Shown here: piece after piece, positions 1 through 9,238 of the stretch
How the letters are laid out: every line of letters starts with the position of its first letter
How positions within the stretch are numbered: position 1 is the first letter of the stretch
Origin: Planctomycetota bacterium
Lineage (GTDB): Bacteria > Planctomycetota > Phycisphaerae > SM23-33
Length of the DNA stretch: 56,000 nt
NCBI GenBank assembly: GCA_009908915.1
Contig: JAAAOJ010000010.1
Location: 1-56,000, forward strand
Reading direction: 5' to 3'
Position numbers and translations under genes: made by a program
The notes under the pieces: model-generated
What the model was told of the DNA's origin: nothing
Database searches by the model: none
The model's input: only the letters and a program-made list of their open reading frames with translations

Positions 1-80
1 TTCGGACACGATCAAAGCCCCTCACCGGCTCGAAGACTCGCCACCTCTCCCAGCGGGAGAGGGGTCAAGGAAGAGAATGC
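1..80. repeat. Interspersed hairpin repeat (family R3), partial
   Basis: Intergenic repeat with a perfect 8-bp stem (CCTCTCCC at 44-51, GGGAGAGG at 55-62, loop AGC). The flanking segment GGCTCGAAGACTCG plus CTCTCCCAGCGG recurs at about 24970-25020. It lies just 3' of the truncated transposase on its strand. Confidence 0.5.
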
Positions 81-87
81 GTTTGCC

Positions 88-1119
88 CTATACGGCCCGG
101 AGCCGGTTTTGCGGTGTGGCCGGAAAGCGTGCCGCGGGCTTCCAGCCCGCGGGCGCCTTCTCGTGGCCGATGTACGCCATGGCCCGCCGTACGGGCGGAT
201 CGCTGAGCTTGTCGTAGCAGTAGATCGTGCCGGCCTCGTCATAGACGACGTTGCTGTTGCCGTCGTGGCCCGGCAGCATCCGCTCGTGTTCGTGCTTCCA
301 CAGCGACCGCATCTGAACCAGCGGCTTGATGTCGGATTCGTGGAGCGTCTCATGCACCTGCTCGGTATCGGCGGCCTTGTCATACGCCAGCGTCTGGATA
401 CGGCTGACGGCGGGCCGCTGGTTCAGGTCGTCGCCCAGGTTGGCCCGGGCCTGCTTCACCAGTTCCGGCAAGACCTCGCAGTCGCCGCGATTGGCCGAAG
501 TGACGCGATAGGCCAAGGCCACCTCATGATCCACGTCCACCAGCAGGTGCAGCTTGTAGCCGAACCACTCGACGACCTTGGTGACCCTGCCTTCCTCGTC
601 GAGGTACTCTTTCTTGCCGCCGGTGGGCTGATCCAGAGACGACGCGTTCTGCAGCGGATTTCGCGGCCGGCGAGCCGACAGGCCCGTCGCGTCCCCGGCC
701 GTGTGACGGCCGAGGTCCTCGACGGCCGAGCCGAGCCGCTGGACCATAACGTTGAACATCTCGTTCACCAGTCCCAGGTGGGGCTCTCTGCCCAGGACGG
801 TCTGGAAGCGGGAGATGTTCCACTTCTTGGGCACCTGCTCGGCGTGCTCGATGCCGATGAGTTGTCTGAGTCCGGCGTTACGTCGCAGTTCGGCCAGACA
901 GCCCTCGATGGTGGTATGTCGCAGCAGAGGCGTCAGGACGAGGACGCCCCACAGGGCGGTCACGGGATAGTCGTTTCGGCCTTTACCTCTCCATTGCCGT
1001 AACGATTCCAGCAGCGGCCCGTCGGGCAGTGCGTGGAGGAAGTCTCGAATGGTGGCCAGGTCGGGGCTGTCGTCGAGGCAGTCCCAGGCGAACAGTGGCT
1101 TGGTGATATGGATTCGCAT
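88..1119 (-). pseudogene. Truncated IS transposase (IS1182-like, DUF772 N-terminal domain)
   Basis: This reading frame of about 343 codons encodes the N-terminal and middle parts of an IS1182-like transposase. The N-terminal domain (about residues 1-110) is of the InsH/DUF772 type. The first catalytic aspartate is probably in HTAGDATGLSA, and a second acidic region is DKAADTEQVHE. The end that should carry the Tyr/Cys-rich segment and the last catalytic Glu is missing. After MAYIGHE the frame runs into a hairpin repeat encoding KAPAGWKPAARF and stops. Family members are usually about 450-500 aa, so I call it a 3'-truncated and probably inactive element. The start at 1119 is set by AAGGAG about 9 nt upstream, and a strong promoter lies just behind it. 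I did not find the terminal inverted repeats. Confidence 0.75.
132..152. repeat. Perfect hairpin repeat interrupting the transposase
   Basis: CCGCGGGC (132-139), loop TTCCA, GCCCGCGG (145-152). It sits exactly where the transposase reading frame loses family resemblance, which suggests that insertion of, or recombination with, this extragenic palindrome truncated the gene. Confidence 0.5.
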
Positions 1120-1161
1120 CCGTGCGTTCTCCTTCCATGGGTGTCTGTTATCCACGACGAT

Positions 1162-1190
1162 ATTCTACACCGCAACCAATACCCGGTCAA
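1162..1190 (-). promoter_or_regulatory. Sigma-70-like promoter of the transposase
   Basis: On the minus strand TTGACC (1190-1185), a 17-bp spacer and TAGAAT (1167-1162) lie about 45 bp upstream of the transposase start. Confidence 0.6.
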
Positions 1191-1473
1191 GAAAGAAGTG
1201 GGGTAAAAGAAAGGAAAATTGTCCTGTGCCCCTCGATCGAGCTAACGAAATCAGGCCCTCGCTGGGGTAAGGCAAAACCAGAGCCATGAAATACCCAATG
1301 ATCTCAAGGCGCTACAACACCGCAACCGGCTCCAATTTCTTGTCGGTGGGGTCTTTAGCGCCGCGATCATTGCCCGTACAATACGGTCCCGTCGATCCTA
1401 CGGCGGCAGGCGCCGCCGGGCAATGAACCGACACGAGCCCGGCCGGCGGAATCGACAACGTGGAACCTAACGC
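1191..1473. other. Non-coding stretch between transposase promoter and enzyme I
   Basis: No supported gene. It should hold the outer end of the IS element and the promoter of the following gene. TACAAT at 1377-1382 could be a -10 box, but I see no convincing -35. Confidence 0.4.
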
Positions 1474-3222
1474 ATGGCCATGAAACGCAAAGAGGGCATT
1501 GGTGTTTCCCCGGGCATCGCCATCGCCCAGGCGGTGATGATCGATAACGAGGAATTCGATATTCCCGAACGCCACGTCCCCGTCGACCACGCGCAGAGCG
1601 AACTCGACCGCCTCAACCAGGCCACCGAAATCTCTCAGCAGGAAATCCGCGACCTCCAGGCCCGCACCGTCGAACGCATCGGCAAGGAGGCCGCCAGCAT
1701 CTTCGACTTCCACCTCGGGCTGCTGAATGACACCGTCCTGCACCAGAAGTTCAAAGAGACGATCCTCAGCGGCCACGTGACGGCCGAGTACGCCGTCGCC
1801 ACTGTCCTGCGGGGCTACGCACGCGAGTTCCTGTCCATGCCGCAGTACCTTGCCGAACGCGTCAAGGACGTCTACGACATCGAGAAGCGACTGCTGCGCA
1901 ACCTGACCGGCCAGCGCCGCCAGAGCCTCTCGCACCTGACGCGCGACGTGATTGTCATCGCCCACGACCTCACGCCCAGCCAGACGGCGGGCATGGATCG
2001 CGACCACATCAAGGGTATCATCACAGACGCCGGCGGAGCCACCAGCCACACCGCCATCGTCGCCCGGGCGCTGGGGATCCCGGCGGTGGTGGGCCTAAAC
2101 GACATTACCACCGACGCCGCCGGCGGCGACACGATCATCGTCGACGGACATCGCGGATCCGTCGTCGTCCAGCCGGACGACGACACGCGCGAGCAGTACC
2201 AGCGCTACGCTCGCCAGCAGACCGAGTTCATCGACAGTCTCGATGCGTTGCAGGCGCTGCCAGCCGTAACCAAAGACGGCCACGACATTTCCCTGCTGGG
2301 CAACATCGAATTCCCCGAAGAGGTCCAGTCCGTCCTCAAAAAGGGCGGCCTGGGTGTCGGCCTGTACCGCACGGAATTCCTGTTCCTCGGCTCGGACACC
2401 GAACCGACCGAAGAGGACCACTTCCATGCCTACCAACAGGTCATTGAGGTCTGCGGCGATCGGCCGGTCATCATCCGCACGCTGGACCTCGGGGCCGACA
2501 AGTACACGCAGAGCCGTGCCCGCACGCCGGAGCGGAACCCGTTCCTCGGCCTGCGTTCCATCCGCTTCTGCCTGCAGAACATCCCCATGTTCAAGCGGCA
2601 GGTGCGGGCGATTCTTCGGGCAGCCGTCCACGGCGACGTCCAGATGCTCTTCCCGCTGATCACAAACATCACCGAACTGCGGCAGGCCAAGAGCATCGTC
2701 AACGACGTCATCGAGGACCTCGAAGAAGAGGGCATCGAACACCGGCCGGACATCCCGATCGGCATCATGATCGAGACGCCCTCGGCCGCCATCCAGACCG
2801 ACGCCTACGCAAAAGAGGTGGACTTCCTGTCCATCGGCACGAACGATCTGGTACAATACACGCTTGCCGTCGACCGCACAAATGAGCGCGTCGCATCGCT
2901 GTTCACCGCGGCCCATCCGGCCGTGCTGAAACTGATCCGCGACGTCATCCGTGTCGGTCAGCAGCAGGACGTGCCGGTAAGTCTCTGCGGCGAGATTGCC
3001 GCCGACCCGGAATTTACACTGCTGCTGCTGGGGCTGGGGCTGCGGCGCTTCAGTTGCACGCCGCCGGCCATCCCGGAGATCAAGCAGGTCATCCGCTCGG
3101 TGACCATACAGCAGGCGCTTGACGTCGCCCGCCAGGTCAGCCGGCTGGACTCAGCCGCCGAGATCCTCAGCTACCTGCGGTCGGTCACGAGGAAGATTCT
3201 GCCCGAGGTTTACACCGAGTAG
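1474..3222 (+). CDS. ptsI: Phosphoenolpyruvate-protein phosphotransferase (PTS enzyme I)
   Basis: Cytoplasmic enzyme I takes phosphate from PEP on a histidine and passes it to HPr, starting the sugar phosphotransferase relay or a regulatory version of it. The protein is 582 aa, the normal length. It opens with GIGVSPGIAIA, carries the phospho-histidine in GGATSHTAIVARALGIPAVVG (His192), a PEP-binding barrel with GTNDLVQYTLAVDR, and the catalytic cysteine in VSLCGEIAAD (Cys505). All key residues are present. No HPr or EII gene is adjacent, so its partner must be elsewhere and the role could be regulatory (ptsP-like without a GAF domain). The start at 1474 has no clear Shine-Dalgarno; Met at 1480 is an alternative. 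Confidence 0.95.
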   Translation: MAMKRKEGIGVSPGIAIAQAVMIDNEEFDIPERHVPVDHAQSELDRLNQATEISQQEIRDLQARTVERIGKEAASIFDFHLGLLNDTVLHQKFKETILSGHVTAEYAVATVLRGYAREFLSMPQYLAERVKDVYDIEKRLLRNLTGQRRQSLSHLTRDVIVIAHDLTPSQTAGMDRDHIKGIITDAGGATSHTAIVARALGIPAVVGLNDITTDAAGGDTIIVDGHRGSVVVQPDDDTREQYQRYARQQTEFIDSLDALQALPAVTKDGHDISLLGNIEFPEEVQSVLKKGGLGVGLYRTEFLFLGSDTEPTEEDHFHAYQQVIEVCGDRPVIIRTLDLGADKYTQSRARTPERNPFLGLRSIRFCLQNIPMFKRQVRAILRAAVHGDVQMLFPLITNITELRQAKSIVNDVIEDLEEEGIEHRPDIPIGIMIETPSAAIQTDAYAKEVDFLSIGTNDLVQYTLAVDRTNERVASLFTAAHPAVLKLIRDVIRVGQQQDVPVSLCGEIAADPEFTLLLLGLGLRRFSCTPPAIPEIKQVIRSVTIQQALDVARQVSRLDSAAEILSYLRSVTRKILPEVYTE

Positions 3223-3583
3223 AGCCGCTACAACCGGTAGCCCGGTCCATCGGCCTGGCGAGTGGTACACGAGACATGCAGATCAAGTGATCTGAAACGA
3301 TATTGACAACAGAACTGGCTGCCGGCCACGAGGCCTGGCGGCAGGTCGGCGACGCACGCCAGGGCTCCGCGGCCGGAGCCTGAGTAAGGCAGGCGAGCCC
3401 CGACCGAGGAACATTGCGGCCTTCGCGCCGGGTCCGCTCGCCTGCAAAGGCATCGCAGCGGCCCCGCAGCCGCGACACCGCAGCACAACAGACCGCCGGG
3501 GCACGCGCCACCGGCGGTGGACAGGATTTCGTCTGACGTCTGACCGCCACAACCATGGCGAGCCGCGGCGATGGGCTCTTGCG
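3223..3583. other. Intergenic stretch, open but start-less frame
   Basis: The frame of the DUF2344 gene stays open upstream to a stop at 3293 but has no ATG, GTG or TTG before 3584. The composition resembles the repeat-rich intergenic DNA elsewhere in the window (GGCAGG, GCGAGCCCC). I see no gene and no strong promoter. Confidence 0.35.
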
Positions 3584-4237
3584 ATGACCATCGCCGGCGA
3601 CCTGCGATTTGCCTCGCATCACGACACGATGCGCGCCGTTAAACGGCTCCTCGGCCGGGCGAAGCTCCCCGTCGAGTTCTCGCATGGGTTCAATCCGCGC
3701 CCGCAGGTCTCCCTGACCGTGCCGCGCCCCGTCGGCATCGCGACGCGAGACGACCGCATCGTCGTCAAGCTCCGCGGCAACCTCGCCGCCGCCGACATGC
3801 TCGGCCGCCTCAATCGGTGCGCCCCAGTCGGCATGAGCTTCACCGCCGCAGCGGCCCTGCCGCCCAGCCAGTCACCCGCGCCGCAGCGCGTGACCTACAC
3901 CGCCGCCCTGCCCGCCGACCGCGCCCGCGACGTCCAGCGAACCATCGACGACCTTCAAAAGCAGACAACGTGGCCCGTCGAACGTCTCGTCAAACCGAAA
4001 CGTCGACGCGGCCGAAGAACCACCGTTTCACCCCGCACGAAGACCATCGACCTCAAACCGCGCATCGCGGCGTTGAGCGTCGACGGCGAGACGCTGCACA
4101 TCGAGACGATCTGCAGCAACGCCGCGGAGGCCCGAGTGGTCGACGTACTCGGCCTGGTCGGCCTCGACGCGCGCGACGACCTCGTTCGCCTCGTGCGAGC
4201 GCGAATCACCGACAACAACCTGCCGCCGGCAGATTAG
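3584..4237 (+). CDS. TIGR03936/DUF2344 family protein (radical-SAM-linked)
   Basis: This 217-aa protein matches the family found beside a radical SAM protein (TIGR03960) and ribonuclease G in many bacteria. Family hallmarks are GDLRFASHHDTMRA near the start and SHGFNPRPQVSLTVPRPVG at about residues 33-51. The molecular function is not known to me; the genomic linkage suggests RNA or ribosome metabolism. Residues encoded just upstream in frame (RRWALA) look like the missing first strand of the domain, so translation may begin further upstream at a non-canonical codon, or the N-terminus is short. The usual radical SAM partner is not next to it here. The ribonuclease gene follows after 35 bp, so the two are probably co-transcribed. 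Confidence 0.8.
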   Translation: MTIAGDLRFASHHDTMRAVKRLLGRAKLPVEFSHGFNPRPQVSLTVPRPVGIATRDDRIVVKLRGNLAAADMLGRLNRCAPVGMSFTAAAALPPSQSPAPQRVTYTAALPADRARDVQRTIDDLQKQTTWPVERLVKPKRRRGRRTTVSPRTKTIDLKPRIAALSVDGETLHIETICSNAAEARVVDVLGLVGLDARDDLVRLVRARITDNNLPPAD

Positions 4238-4272
4238 CCACGGCAAAGTCAAACGAAAGGCAACACACGAAC

Positions 4273-6264
4273 ATGTCAAAAACCATGCTCATCAACACCA
4301 CCGAAGGCCACGAGTGCCGCATCGCCGTTGTATCCAACGGCCGCCTCGAAGAGCTGTACACCGAGCGTACCTCCTCGGCCAGCCAGGTGGGCAACATCTA
4401 CAAGGGTCGCGTGACCAACATCGAGCCGTCTATCCAGGCCGCCTTCATCGATTTCGGCGGCACGAAGAACGGCTTTCTCCACATTTCCGACGTCCATCCG
4501 CAGCACTTCCCCAGCGGCGACAAGAATGCTGTCGAGCCGGTCGGCCGACGCACCGCCCACAAGACGCGGCCGCCGATTCAGAAGTGCCTCAATCGCGGCC
4601 AGGAGATCATCGTGCAGATGACCAAGGAGGGCATCGGCACGAAGGGCCCAACGATGACGACCTACCTCTCGATCCCAGGCCGCCTGATGGTCTTTATGCC
4701 GGGCATGAAGCACATCGGCATCAGTCGCAAAATCGAGGACGAGGACGACCGCGGCAAGCTGCGATCCATTCTCGACCAGCTTGACGTGCCGAACGAGGTC
4801 GGCATCATCGTCCGCACCGCCGGCGTCGCCAAGAGCAAGCGCGACCTCCAGCGCGACCTGAGCTACCTGTCGCGACTGTGGAGTTCCGTCAAGCAGCGTG
4901 CCCACCAGAGCAAGGCCCCCGCCGAGGTCTATCAGGAATCCGACCTCGTCGTGCGGACCATCCGCGACGTCTTTGACTCCCAGATCAACCGCATCGTCTG
5001 CGACAGCGAAGACGTCGCGACGACCGTCCGCGAGTTTCTCGACGTCGCCGTGCCCCGCGCCAAATGCACCATTGAGCTTTACCTCGATCACAAGGGCCTG
5101 TTCTCCGAATTCGGCATCGAGGCCGAACTGCAGCGCATCCACTCGCGCACCGTCGAACTGCCCGGCGGCGGGTCGCTGGTCTTCGACCAGACCGAGGCGC
5201 TCGTGGCCATCGACGTCAACTCCGGCAGCTTCCGCCAGCATTCCAACGCCGAGAAGAACGCCTTGAAACTGAACCTGCTGGCTGCCGAGGAAATCTGCCG
5301 CCAGCTTCGCCTGCGCGATATGGGCGGCGTGATCGTCTGCGACTTTGTTGACCTGAGGCAGGACAAAAACCGGCGCCAAGTGGAAAAGGCCATGCGCGAC
5401 GGCCTGAAGAAGGACCGCGCCAAGAGCAAGGTCTTGCGGCTGAGCAGTTTCGGCTTGATGGAACTGACCCGCCAGCGCCTCCGCCCGAGCCTCAAGCAGA
5501 GCATCTACTCACGCTGTCCGCGATGCGCCGGCAGCGGCTTGGTCATGAGCGACGAATCGGTGGCCCTGGAGGTCATGCGGAAGCTCCGCGCGGCCTGCAG
5601 CGACACGGACGTCACCGTCGTCGAGGTCGCCGTCGCACCGACGGTCGCGCAACACCTCGCCAACGCCCAGCGACGTCTCATCGCCGACCTGGAACGCGAG
5701 ACGGAGCGAACGATTACGGTGCTCGCCGACGATGACCTGACGCAACAGGAGATCCAGCTCGTCTGCCGGAACGCCCGCGGCTCGGAAATCAACTGCGAGC
5801 CCCCCCCACCGACCAAGGGCGACCGCAATGCGCGCGATGACATGCCAAAGACCATCGATCTGCGACAGTACCTTGCCGAGAAGGACAAGCCAGACGGCAA
5901 GAAGGACGGCAAGGACGACAAGGGCGGCGACGGCGGCGACGGCGACAAGAAGAAGAAGAGCCGCCGCGGCCGGCGTGGAGGCCGACGCAAGAAGAAGTCC
6001 GATGCCCAGTCCGGCGAGAAGCAAAACAGGGACAGCAAGGACGAGTCGAAGAAGGACAACTCCGACAGGCAGGACAAGGGCCGCAACGACGGCAATGACG
6101 ACGGCGGTACGAAAAAGAAGCGCCGTCGAGGCCGACGTGGCGGTCGCCGGCACAAGAAGACGTCCGACAGAAACAACAACAGAGGCGACAGCAAGGACAG
6201 CAACGACAACAACAAGGGCGGCAACCAAGGTAACAATGGAAACGACAAGGGCGAGAAGAACTGA
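4273..6264 (+). CDS. rng: Ribonuclease E/G family endoribonuclease
   Basis: Single-strand-specific endoribonuclease for mRNA decay and rRNA/tRNA maturation. The 663-aa protein has an N-terminal S1 RNA-binding domain (about 35-125, VGNIYKGRVTNIEPSIQAAFIDFG), the RNase H-like and DNase I-like catalytic part with the metal-binding VAIDVNSG and CDFVDLRQ segments (about 315-365), and the zinc-link CPRCAGSGL at about 417. The last 130 residues or so are a low-complexity Lys/Asp/Gly/Asn tail holding two arginine-rich motifs (RRGRRGGRRKK and RRGRRGGRRHKK). Such a tail probably binds RNA or scaffolds other factors. Start: ATG at 4273, 12 nt after AAAGG. Length and the zinc-link fit RNase G/E; the tail makes it intermediate between the two. 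Confidence 0.93.
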   Translation: MSKTMLINTTEGHECRIAVVSNGRLEELYTERTSSASQVGNIYKGRVTNIEPSIQAAFIDFGGTKNGFLHISDVHPQHFPSGDKNAVEPVGRRTAHKTRPPIQKCLNRGQEIIVQMTKEGIGTKGPTMTTYLSIPGRLMVFMPGMKHIGISRKIEDEDDRGKLRSILDQLDVPNEVGIIVRTAGVAKSKRDLQRDLSYLSRLWSSVKQRAHQSKAPAEVYQESDLVVRTIRDVFDSQINRIVCDSEDVATTVREFLDVAVPRAKCTIELYLDHKGLFSEFGIEAELQRIHSRTVELPGGGSLVFDQTEALVAIDVNSGSFRQHSNAEKNALKLNLLAAEEICRQLRLRDMGGVIVCDFVDLRQDKNRRQVEKAMRDGLKKDRAKSKVLRLSSFGLMELTRQRLRPSLKQSIYSRCPRCAGSGLVMSDESVALEVMRKLRAACSDTDVTVVEVAVAPTVAQHLANAQRRLIADLERETERTITVLADDDLTQQEIQLVCRNARGSEINCEPPPPTKGDRNARDDMPKTIDLRQYLAEKDKPDGKKDGKDDKGGDGGDGDKKKKSRRGRRGGRRKKKSDAQSGEKQNRDSKDESKKDNSDRQDKGRNDGNDDGGTKKKRRRGRRGGRRHKKTSDRNNNRGDSKDSNDNNKGGNQGNNGNDKGEKN

Positions 6265-6275
6265 GCCCGCGGTCG

Positions 6276-7130
6276 TCAGCCGTCCGGCGTGCCGAGGTAG
6301 AACATGCCGCCGACGCGTAGCACGTTGAGCAGTGGATCGAGCACGCAAGCAGCGAGGCGAGCCGCCCCGGTGTGCTTGTAGCGCCACCGGCCCGTCGTCA
6401 GCCGAAGCGTCCGCAGCCCGGCCCCGCGGGTCAGTCGACTCAGGCTTCGCGGCGTGTAATAGCCGGCATGCTCGTCGATGACGCCCCAGGCGTTATCGAT
6501 CAGCCGGTTCATGCCGGTCACGCGCCAAGCCAGCCAGTGCGGCGAGCGGATCGACGGTAGATCAATGGCCAGCACACCCGTCGGGGCCAGTTGCCGCCGG
6601 GCTGCCGCGAGCACGTCGGCCGGGGCGGCGAAATGCTCCAGTGAGTGAATAAACGTTACGGCCTGTGCGCTGCCGGCGGGCAACTCGCCCAGAACACCGA
6701 TGGCGTCGCGTCCGCCGATGACCTCACAGCCGCTTTGTTCCTCGGCCCGACGCGCCAGGACTGTGTCAGCCTCAATGCCGAGTGGATCGAGCCCGGCCTG
6801 GCGGGCAATCGCCAGGAACTGTCCGTCCCCGCAGCCGACGTCAACCGCCCGGCCGCCCGGCCCTGCATGTCGCAATACGCGAAGCGCGATGTCACGCAGC
6901 ACCCGCTCGCGATGTGGATACCGCCAGCCTTCGCCCGCCTCCACGTACGCATCGGACCCGGTTCCGGAAATCGCTGCCGGCGCCCGCCAGACACCCGGCC
7001 CGATGCCCGGCGAGACGTACCCGCATGCACGACACCGCCACAGGCGGATGCGCCCGTCGTGGAACAGCGCGAACCCGTCCGGCTCGTACTGCCCGCAGAC
7101 GGCGCACGGGTTGCTCGTTGCTTCGGTCAT
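6276..7130 (-). CDS. SAM-dependent methyltransferase with N-terminal zinc ribbon
   Basis: The 284-aa protein starts with a four-cysteine zinc ribbon (CAVCGQ and CRACGY, about residues 8-38). A class I methyltransferase fold follows, with motif I VDVGCGDGQFLAI at about 93-105 and the acidic loop GIEAD. This arrangement (Methyltransf_23/11 type) is common among enzymes modifying sugars, lipids or small metabolites; the substrate cannot be read from sequence. The start at 7130 (MTEATSNP) is chosen because it places the ribbon directly at the N-terminus; an upstream in-frame Met at 7184 adds unconserved sequence. The gene converges on the ribonuclease gene with an 11-bp gap, so they may share a termination zone. 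Confidence 0.75.
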   Translation of the reverse strand: MTEATSNPCAVCGQYEPDGFALFHDGRIRLWRCRACGYVSPGIGPGVWRAPAAISGTGSDAYVEAGEGWRYPHRERVLRDIALRVLRHAGPGGRAVDVGCGDGQFLAIARQAGLDPLGIEADTVLARRAEEQSGCEVIGGRDAIGVLGELPAGSAQAVTFIHSLEHFAAPADVLAAARRQLAPTGVLAIDLPSIRSPHWLAWRVTGMNRLIDNAWGVIDEHAGYYTPRSLSRLTRGAGLRTLRLTTGRWRYKHTGAARLAACVLDPLLNVLRVGGMFYLGTPDG

Positions 7131-7336
7131 TCCTATGTGCCGTCCAACGACATGGGATGTCCTTTCAGATCCAGTCGCGTGCATCCTACCGCCTGCCGCG
7201 GCAGCGGTCAATTCGCCGCCAAGGTCGCCAGGGCCAGACCGAGGTATCGCAATCGCATGAACGGACTGACAGCCCGTGCTGCGCCGTAGATCGCCTGTGG
7301 CAGGGGCGATCGGTGCGTTACACTGTGCATGTAACC

Positions 7337-8356
7337 ATGGCCGCCGATCTAACATTGCGAGTCAAACATCTTGCTGCCGAGTTCGGCTTCGCCACGGCGG
7401 GTATCGCGCCGGCCACGGCCGTCGACGGCACCTGGCGGCAACGCTTCGAGCAGTGGCTCGCCGAAGGCCATGCCGCAGCGATGGACTACATGCACCGCGA
7501 TCCCGCCCGGCGCTTCGATCCACAGCGCGTCGTCGACGAAGCCCGCAGCGTGATCGTCCTGGCCACGAGCTACGCACCCGACCCAAACGACCCCGTCGGC
7601 GACATCGACATCGCCCGCTACGCCCGCGGCCGCGACTACCACAAGGTGCTCAAGAAGCGCGCCCACGCCCTCTGCGACCGCCTCCGGGACATGGCACCCG
7701 ACTTCGCCGGACGGGCGTTCGTCGACAGCGCGCCGGTCGCGGAGAAGTCGCTGGCCGTGCTGGCCGGGCTCGGATGGATCGGCCGCAACGGCTTGTTGAT
7801 CGTCGCCGGCCTCGGCAGCTACGTGCTGCTGACGGAGATCGTCTGCAACCTGCCGCTGACGCCCGACGCTCCGTCCGGCGGCAGTTGCGGCCCCTGCCGG
7901 GCATGCATTGACGTCTGCCCGACAGCCGCCCTTCTGGGCGACGGATTGCTGAACGTCCGCCGCTGCCTCAGCTACCGCAACAAGGGCGGACGGTCGCTTC
8001 CGCGGGAATACTGGCCGGCAGCCGGCGTGCGCGTCTTCGGCTGCGATGCCTGCCAGGAGGTCTGCCCGCACAACATCGACGTCCCGCCTGGCGACCCACA
8101 ACTACGAAGTTCGCCCGGGCGACGCGCCCTACAACTGGCAGACCTACTGGCGTGGAGCGAGAAGGATTTCAACGCCGCCACGCGGGGCTCGCCTGTGCGC
8201 CGGGCCGGCTACGACGCGCTGATGCTGCACGCGGTCGTGGCGGCCGGCAACGCGCGGCGAACCGACCTGCGCGGCCGGCTGGAAGCGCTCGGCCGTGACC
8301 GCCCTGCCCTGGCCGAAGCGGTCGCGTGGGCGTTGGCGCGCATCGAAGGCGATTGA
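7337..8356 (+). CDS. queG: Epoxyqueuosine reductase QueG
   Basis: Cobalamin- and iron-sulfur-dependent enzyme that reduces epoxyqueuosine to queuosine in the wobble position of GUN-anticodon tRNAs. The 339-aa protein shows the N-terminal DUF1730 domain, the family segment [23 protein letters not shown], and two [4Fe-4S] ferredoxin motifs, [12 protein letters not shown] and [14 protein letters not shown]-like C-terminus follows. TACACT at 7319-7324 is a likely -10 box, leaving a leader of only a few nucleotides before ATG 7337; an in-frame GTG at 7325 is less likely. folE follows after 32 bp, and GTP cyclohydrolase I makes the first intermediate of queuosine as well as folate, so the pair is functionally coherent. 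Confidence 0.93.
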   Translation: MAADLTLRVKHLAAEFGFATAGIAPATAVDGTWRQRFEQWLAEGHAAAMDYMHRDPARRFDPQRVVDEARSVIVLATSYAPDPNDPVGDIDIARYARGRDYHKVLKKRAHALCDRLRDMAPDFAGRAFVDSAPVAEKSLAVLAGLGWIGRNGLLIVAGLGSYVLLTEIVCNLPLTPDAPSGGSCGPCRACIDVCPTAALLGDGLLNVRRCLSYRNKGGRSLPREYWPAAGVRVFGCDACQEVCPHNIDVPPGDPQLRSSPGRRALQLADLLAWSEKDFNAATRGSPVRRAGYDALMLHAVVAAGNARRTDLRGRLEALGRDRPALAEAVAWALARIEGD

Positions 8357-8388
8357 CCCGGACGCACCGGCGCACTATAAGGATGAAC

Positions 8389-8970
8389 ATGACAGAACAA
8401 CCGCAAGACAACTCCGCCATCGCCGATGCCGTCCGCTCGATGCTGGAAGCCATCGGCGAGGACCCCGGCCGCGAAGGCCTGGCCGACACGCCCGACCGGG
8501 TCGCCCGGATGTATGAAGAACTTTTCGCTGGCCTGCGCGACGACCCGGCGAGCTACCTGGAGGTCGGCTTCAGCGAGGAGTACGACGAAATGGTCGTCCT
8601 CCGCGACATTCCCTTCCACTCGATGTGTGAGCATCATCTGCTGCCGTTCATGGGTAAGACCCACGTGGCGTACCTGCCGCGCGGCAAGGTCTGCGGGCTG
8701 AGCAAGCTGGCCCGCGTGGTCGAGGCCTACGCCCGCCGCCCGCAGCTCCAGGAGCGTCTTACGCAGGAGATCGCCCACCTATTGATGGACCGCCTCGACG
8801 CCAAGGGCGTCGGTGTGATCATCGAGGCCACCCACACGTGCATGACCATCCGCGGCGTCAAGAAGCCCGGGGCCGTCATGGTCACATCCTGTATGCTCGG
8901 CCTCTTCCGCAGCAACTCCGCCACCCGCGCCGAGGCCATGGACCTGCTCACCGGCGGCGGCGTGAAGTAA
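8389..8970 (+). CDS. folE: GTP cyclohydrolase I
   Basis: Converts GTP to 7,8-dihydroneopterin triphosphate, the entry point to folate and to queuosine precursors. The 193-aa protein has the family signatures: [20 protein letters not shown] (zinc Cys and His plus active-site His) and the second zinc Cys in [40 protein letters not shown] binds the substrate phosphate. An in-frame ATG at 8383 lies 6 nt upstream. ATG 8389 is preferred because AAGGA at 8379-8383 then sits at normal Shine-Dalgarno spacing. TATAAG at 8376 could also be a -10 box. Probably co-transcribed with queG. Confidence 0.95.
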   Translation: MTEQPQDNSAIADAVRSMLEAIGEDPGREGLADTPDRVARMYEELFAGLRDDPASYLEVGFSEEYDEMVVLRDIPFHSMCEHHLLPFMGKTHVAYLPRGKVCGLSKLARVVEAYARRPQLQERLTQEIAHLLMDRLDAKGVGVIIEATHTCMTIRGVKKPGAVMVTSCMLGLFRSNSATRAEAMDLLTGGGVK

Positions 8971-9059
8971 GCCGCGCAAAAGAGGGTCTCCACAGATAGC
9001 ACACACTTCGCAAACAAGGGAACTCGACCTGTCACACCATCTCGTCACAGGAGACGGGC

Positions 9060-9131
9060 ATGACTCTGGCAGCAGCACGCACACCGTGCGCAAAAGATGC
9101 AGACGACCCGGTGACCGCAGACATGACATGA
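9060..9131 (+). CDS. Putative 23-aa small ORF with strong Shine-Dalgarno
   Basis: ATG at 9060 preceded by AGGAG at 6-nt spacing; the peptide (MTLAAARTP...) resembles nothing I know. Its stop overlaps the next small ORF's start as ATGA (9128-9131), the arrangement of translationally coupled genes. It may be a leader peptide, a small protein or chance. Confidence 0.25.
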   Translation: MTLAAARTPCAKDADDPVTADMT

Positions 9132-9235
9132 TCAAGCGTGAGATACTGGCAACGTATCCCGGACAGTGGAAGCGCAGCTCGATTCAGGCACATCCGCATG
9201 AATGTCTCGCCAACACCCCAAAGACGTATGTGTAG
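9128..9235 (+). CDS. Putative 35-aa small ORF coupled to the previous one
   Basis: Starts in the ATGA overlap at 9128 and ends TAG just before repeat R1. The basic peptide (MIKREILATYPGQWKR...) has no recognised motif. Support is limited to the coupling geometry. Confidence 0.2.
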   Translation: MIKREILATYPGQWKRSSIQAHPHECLANTPKTYV

Positions 9236-9238
9236 TCT

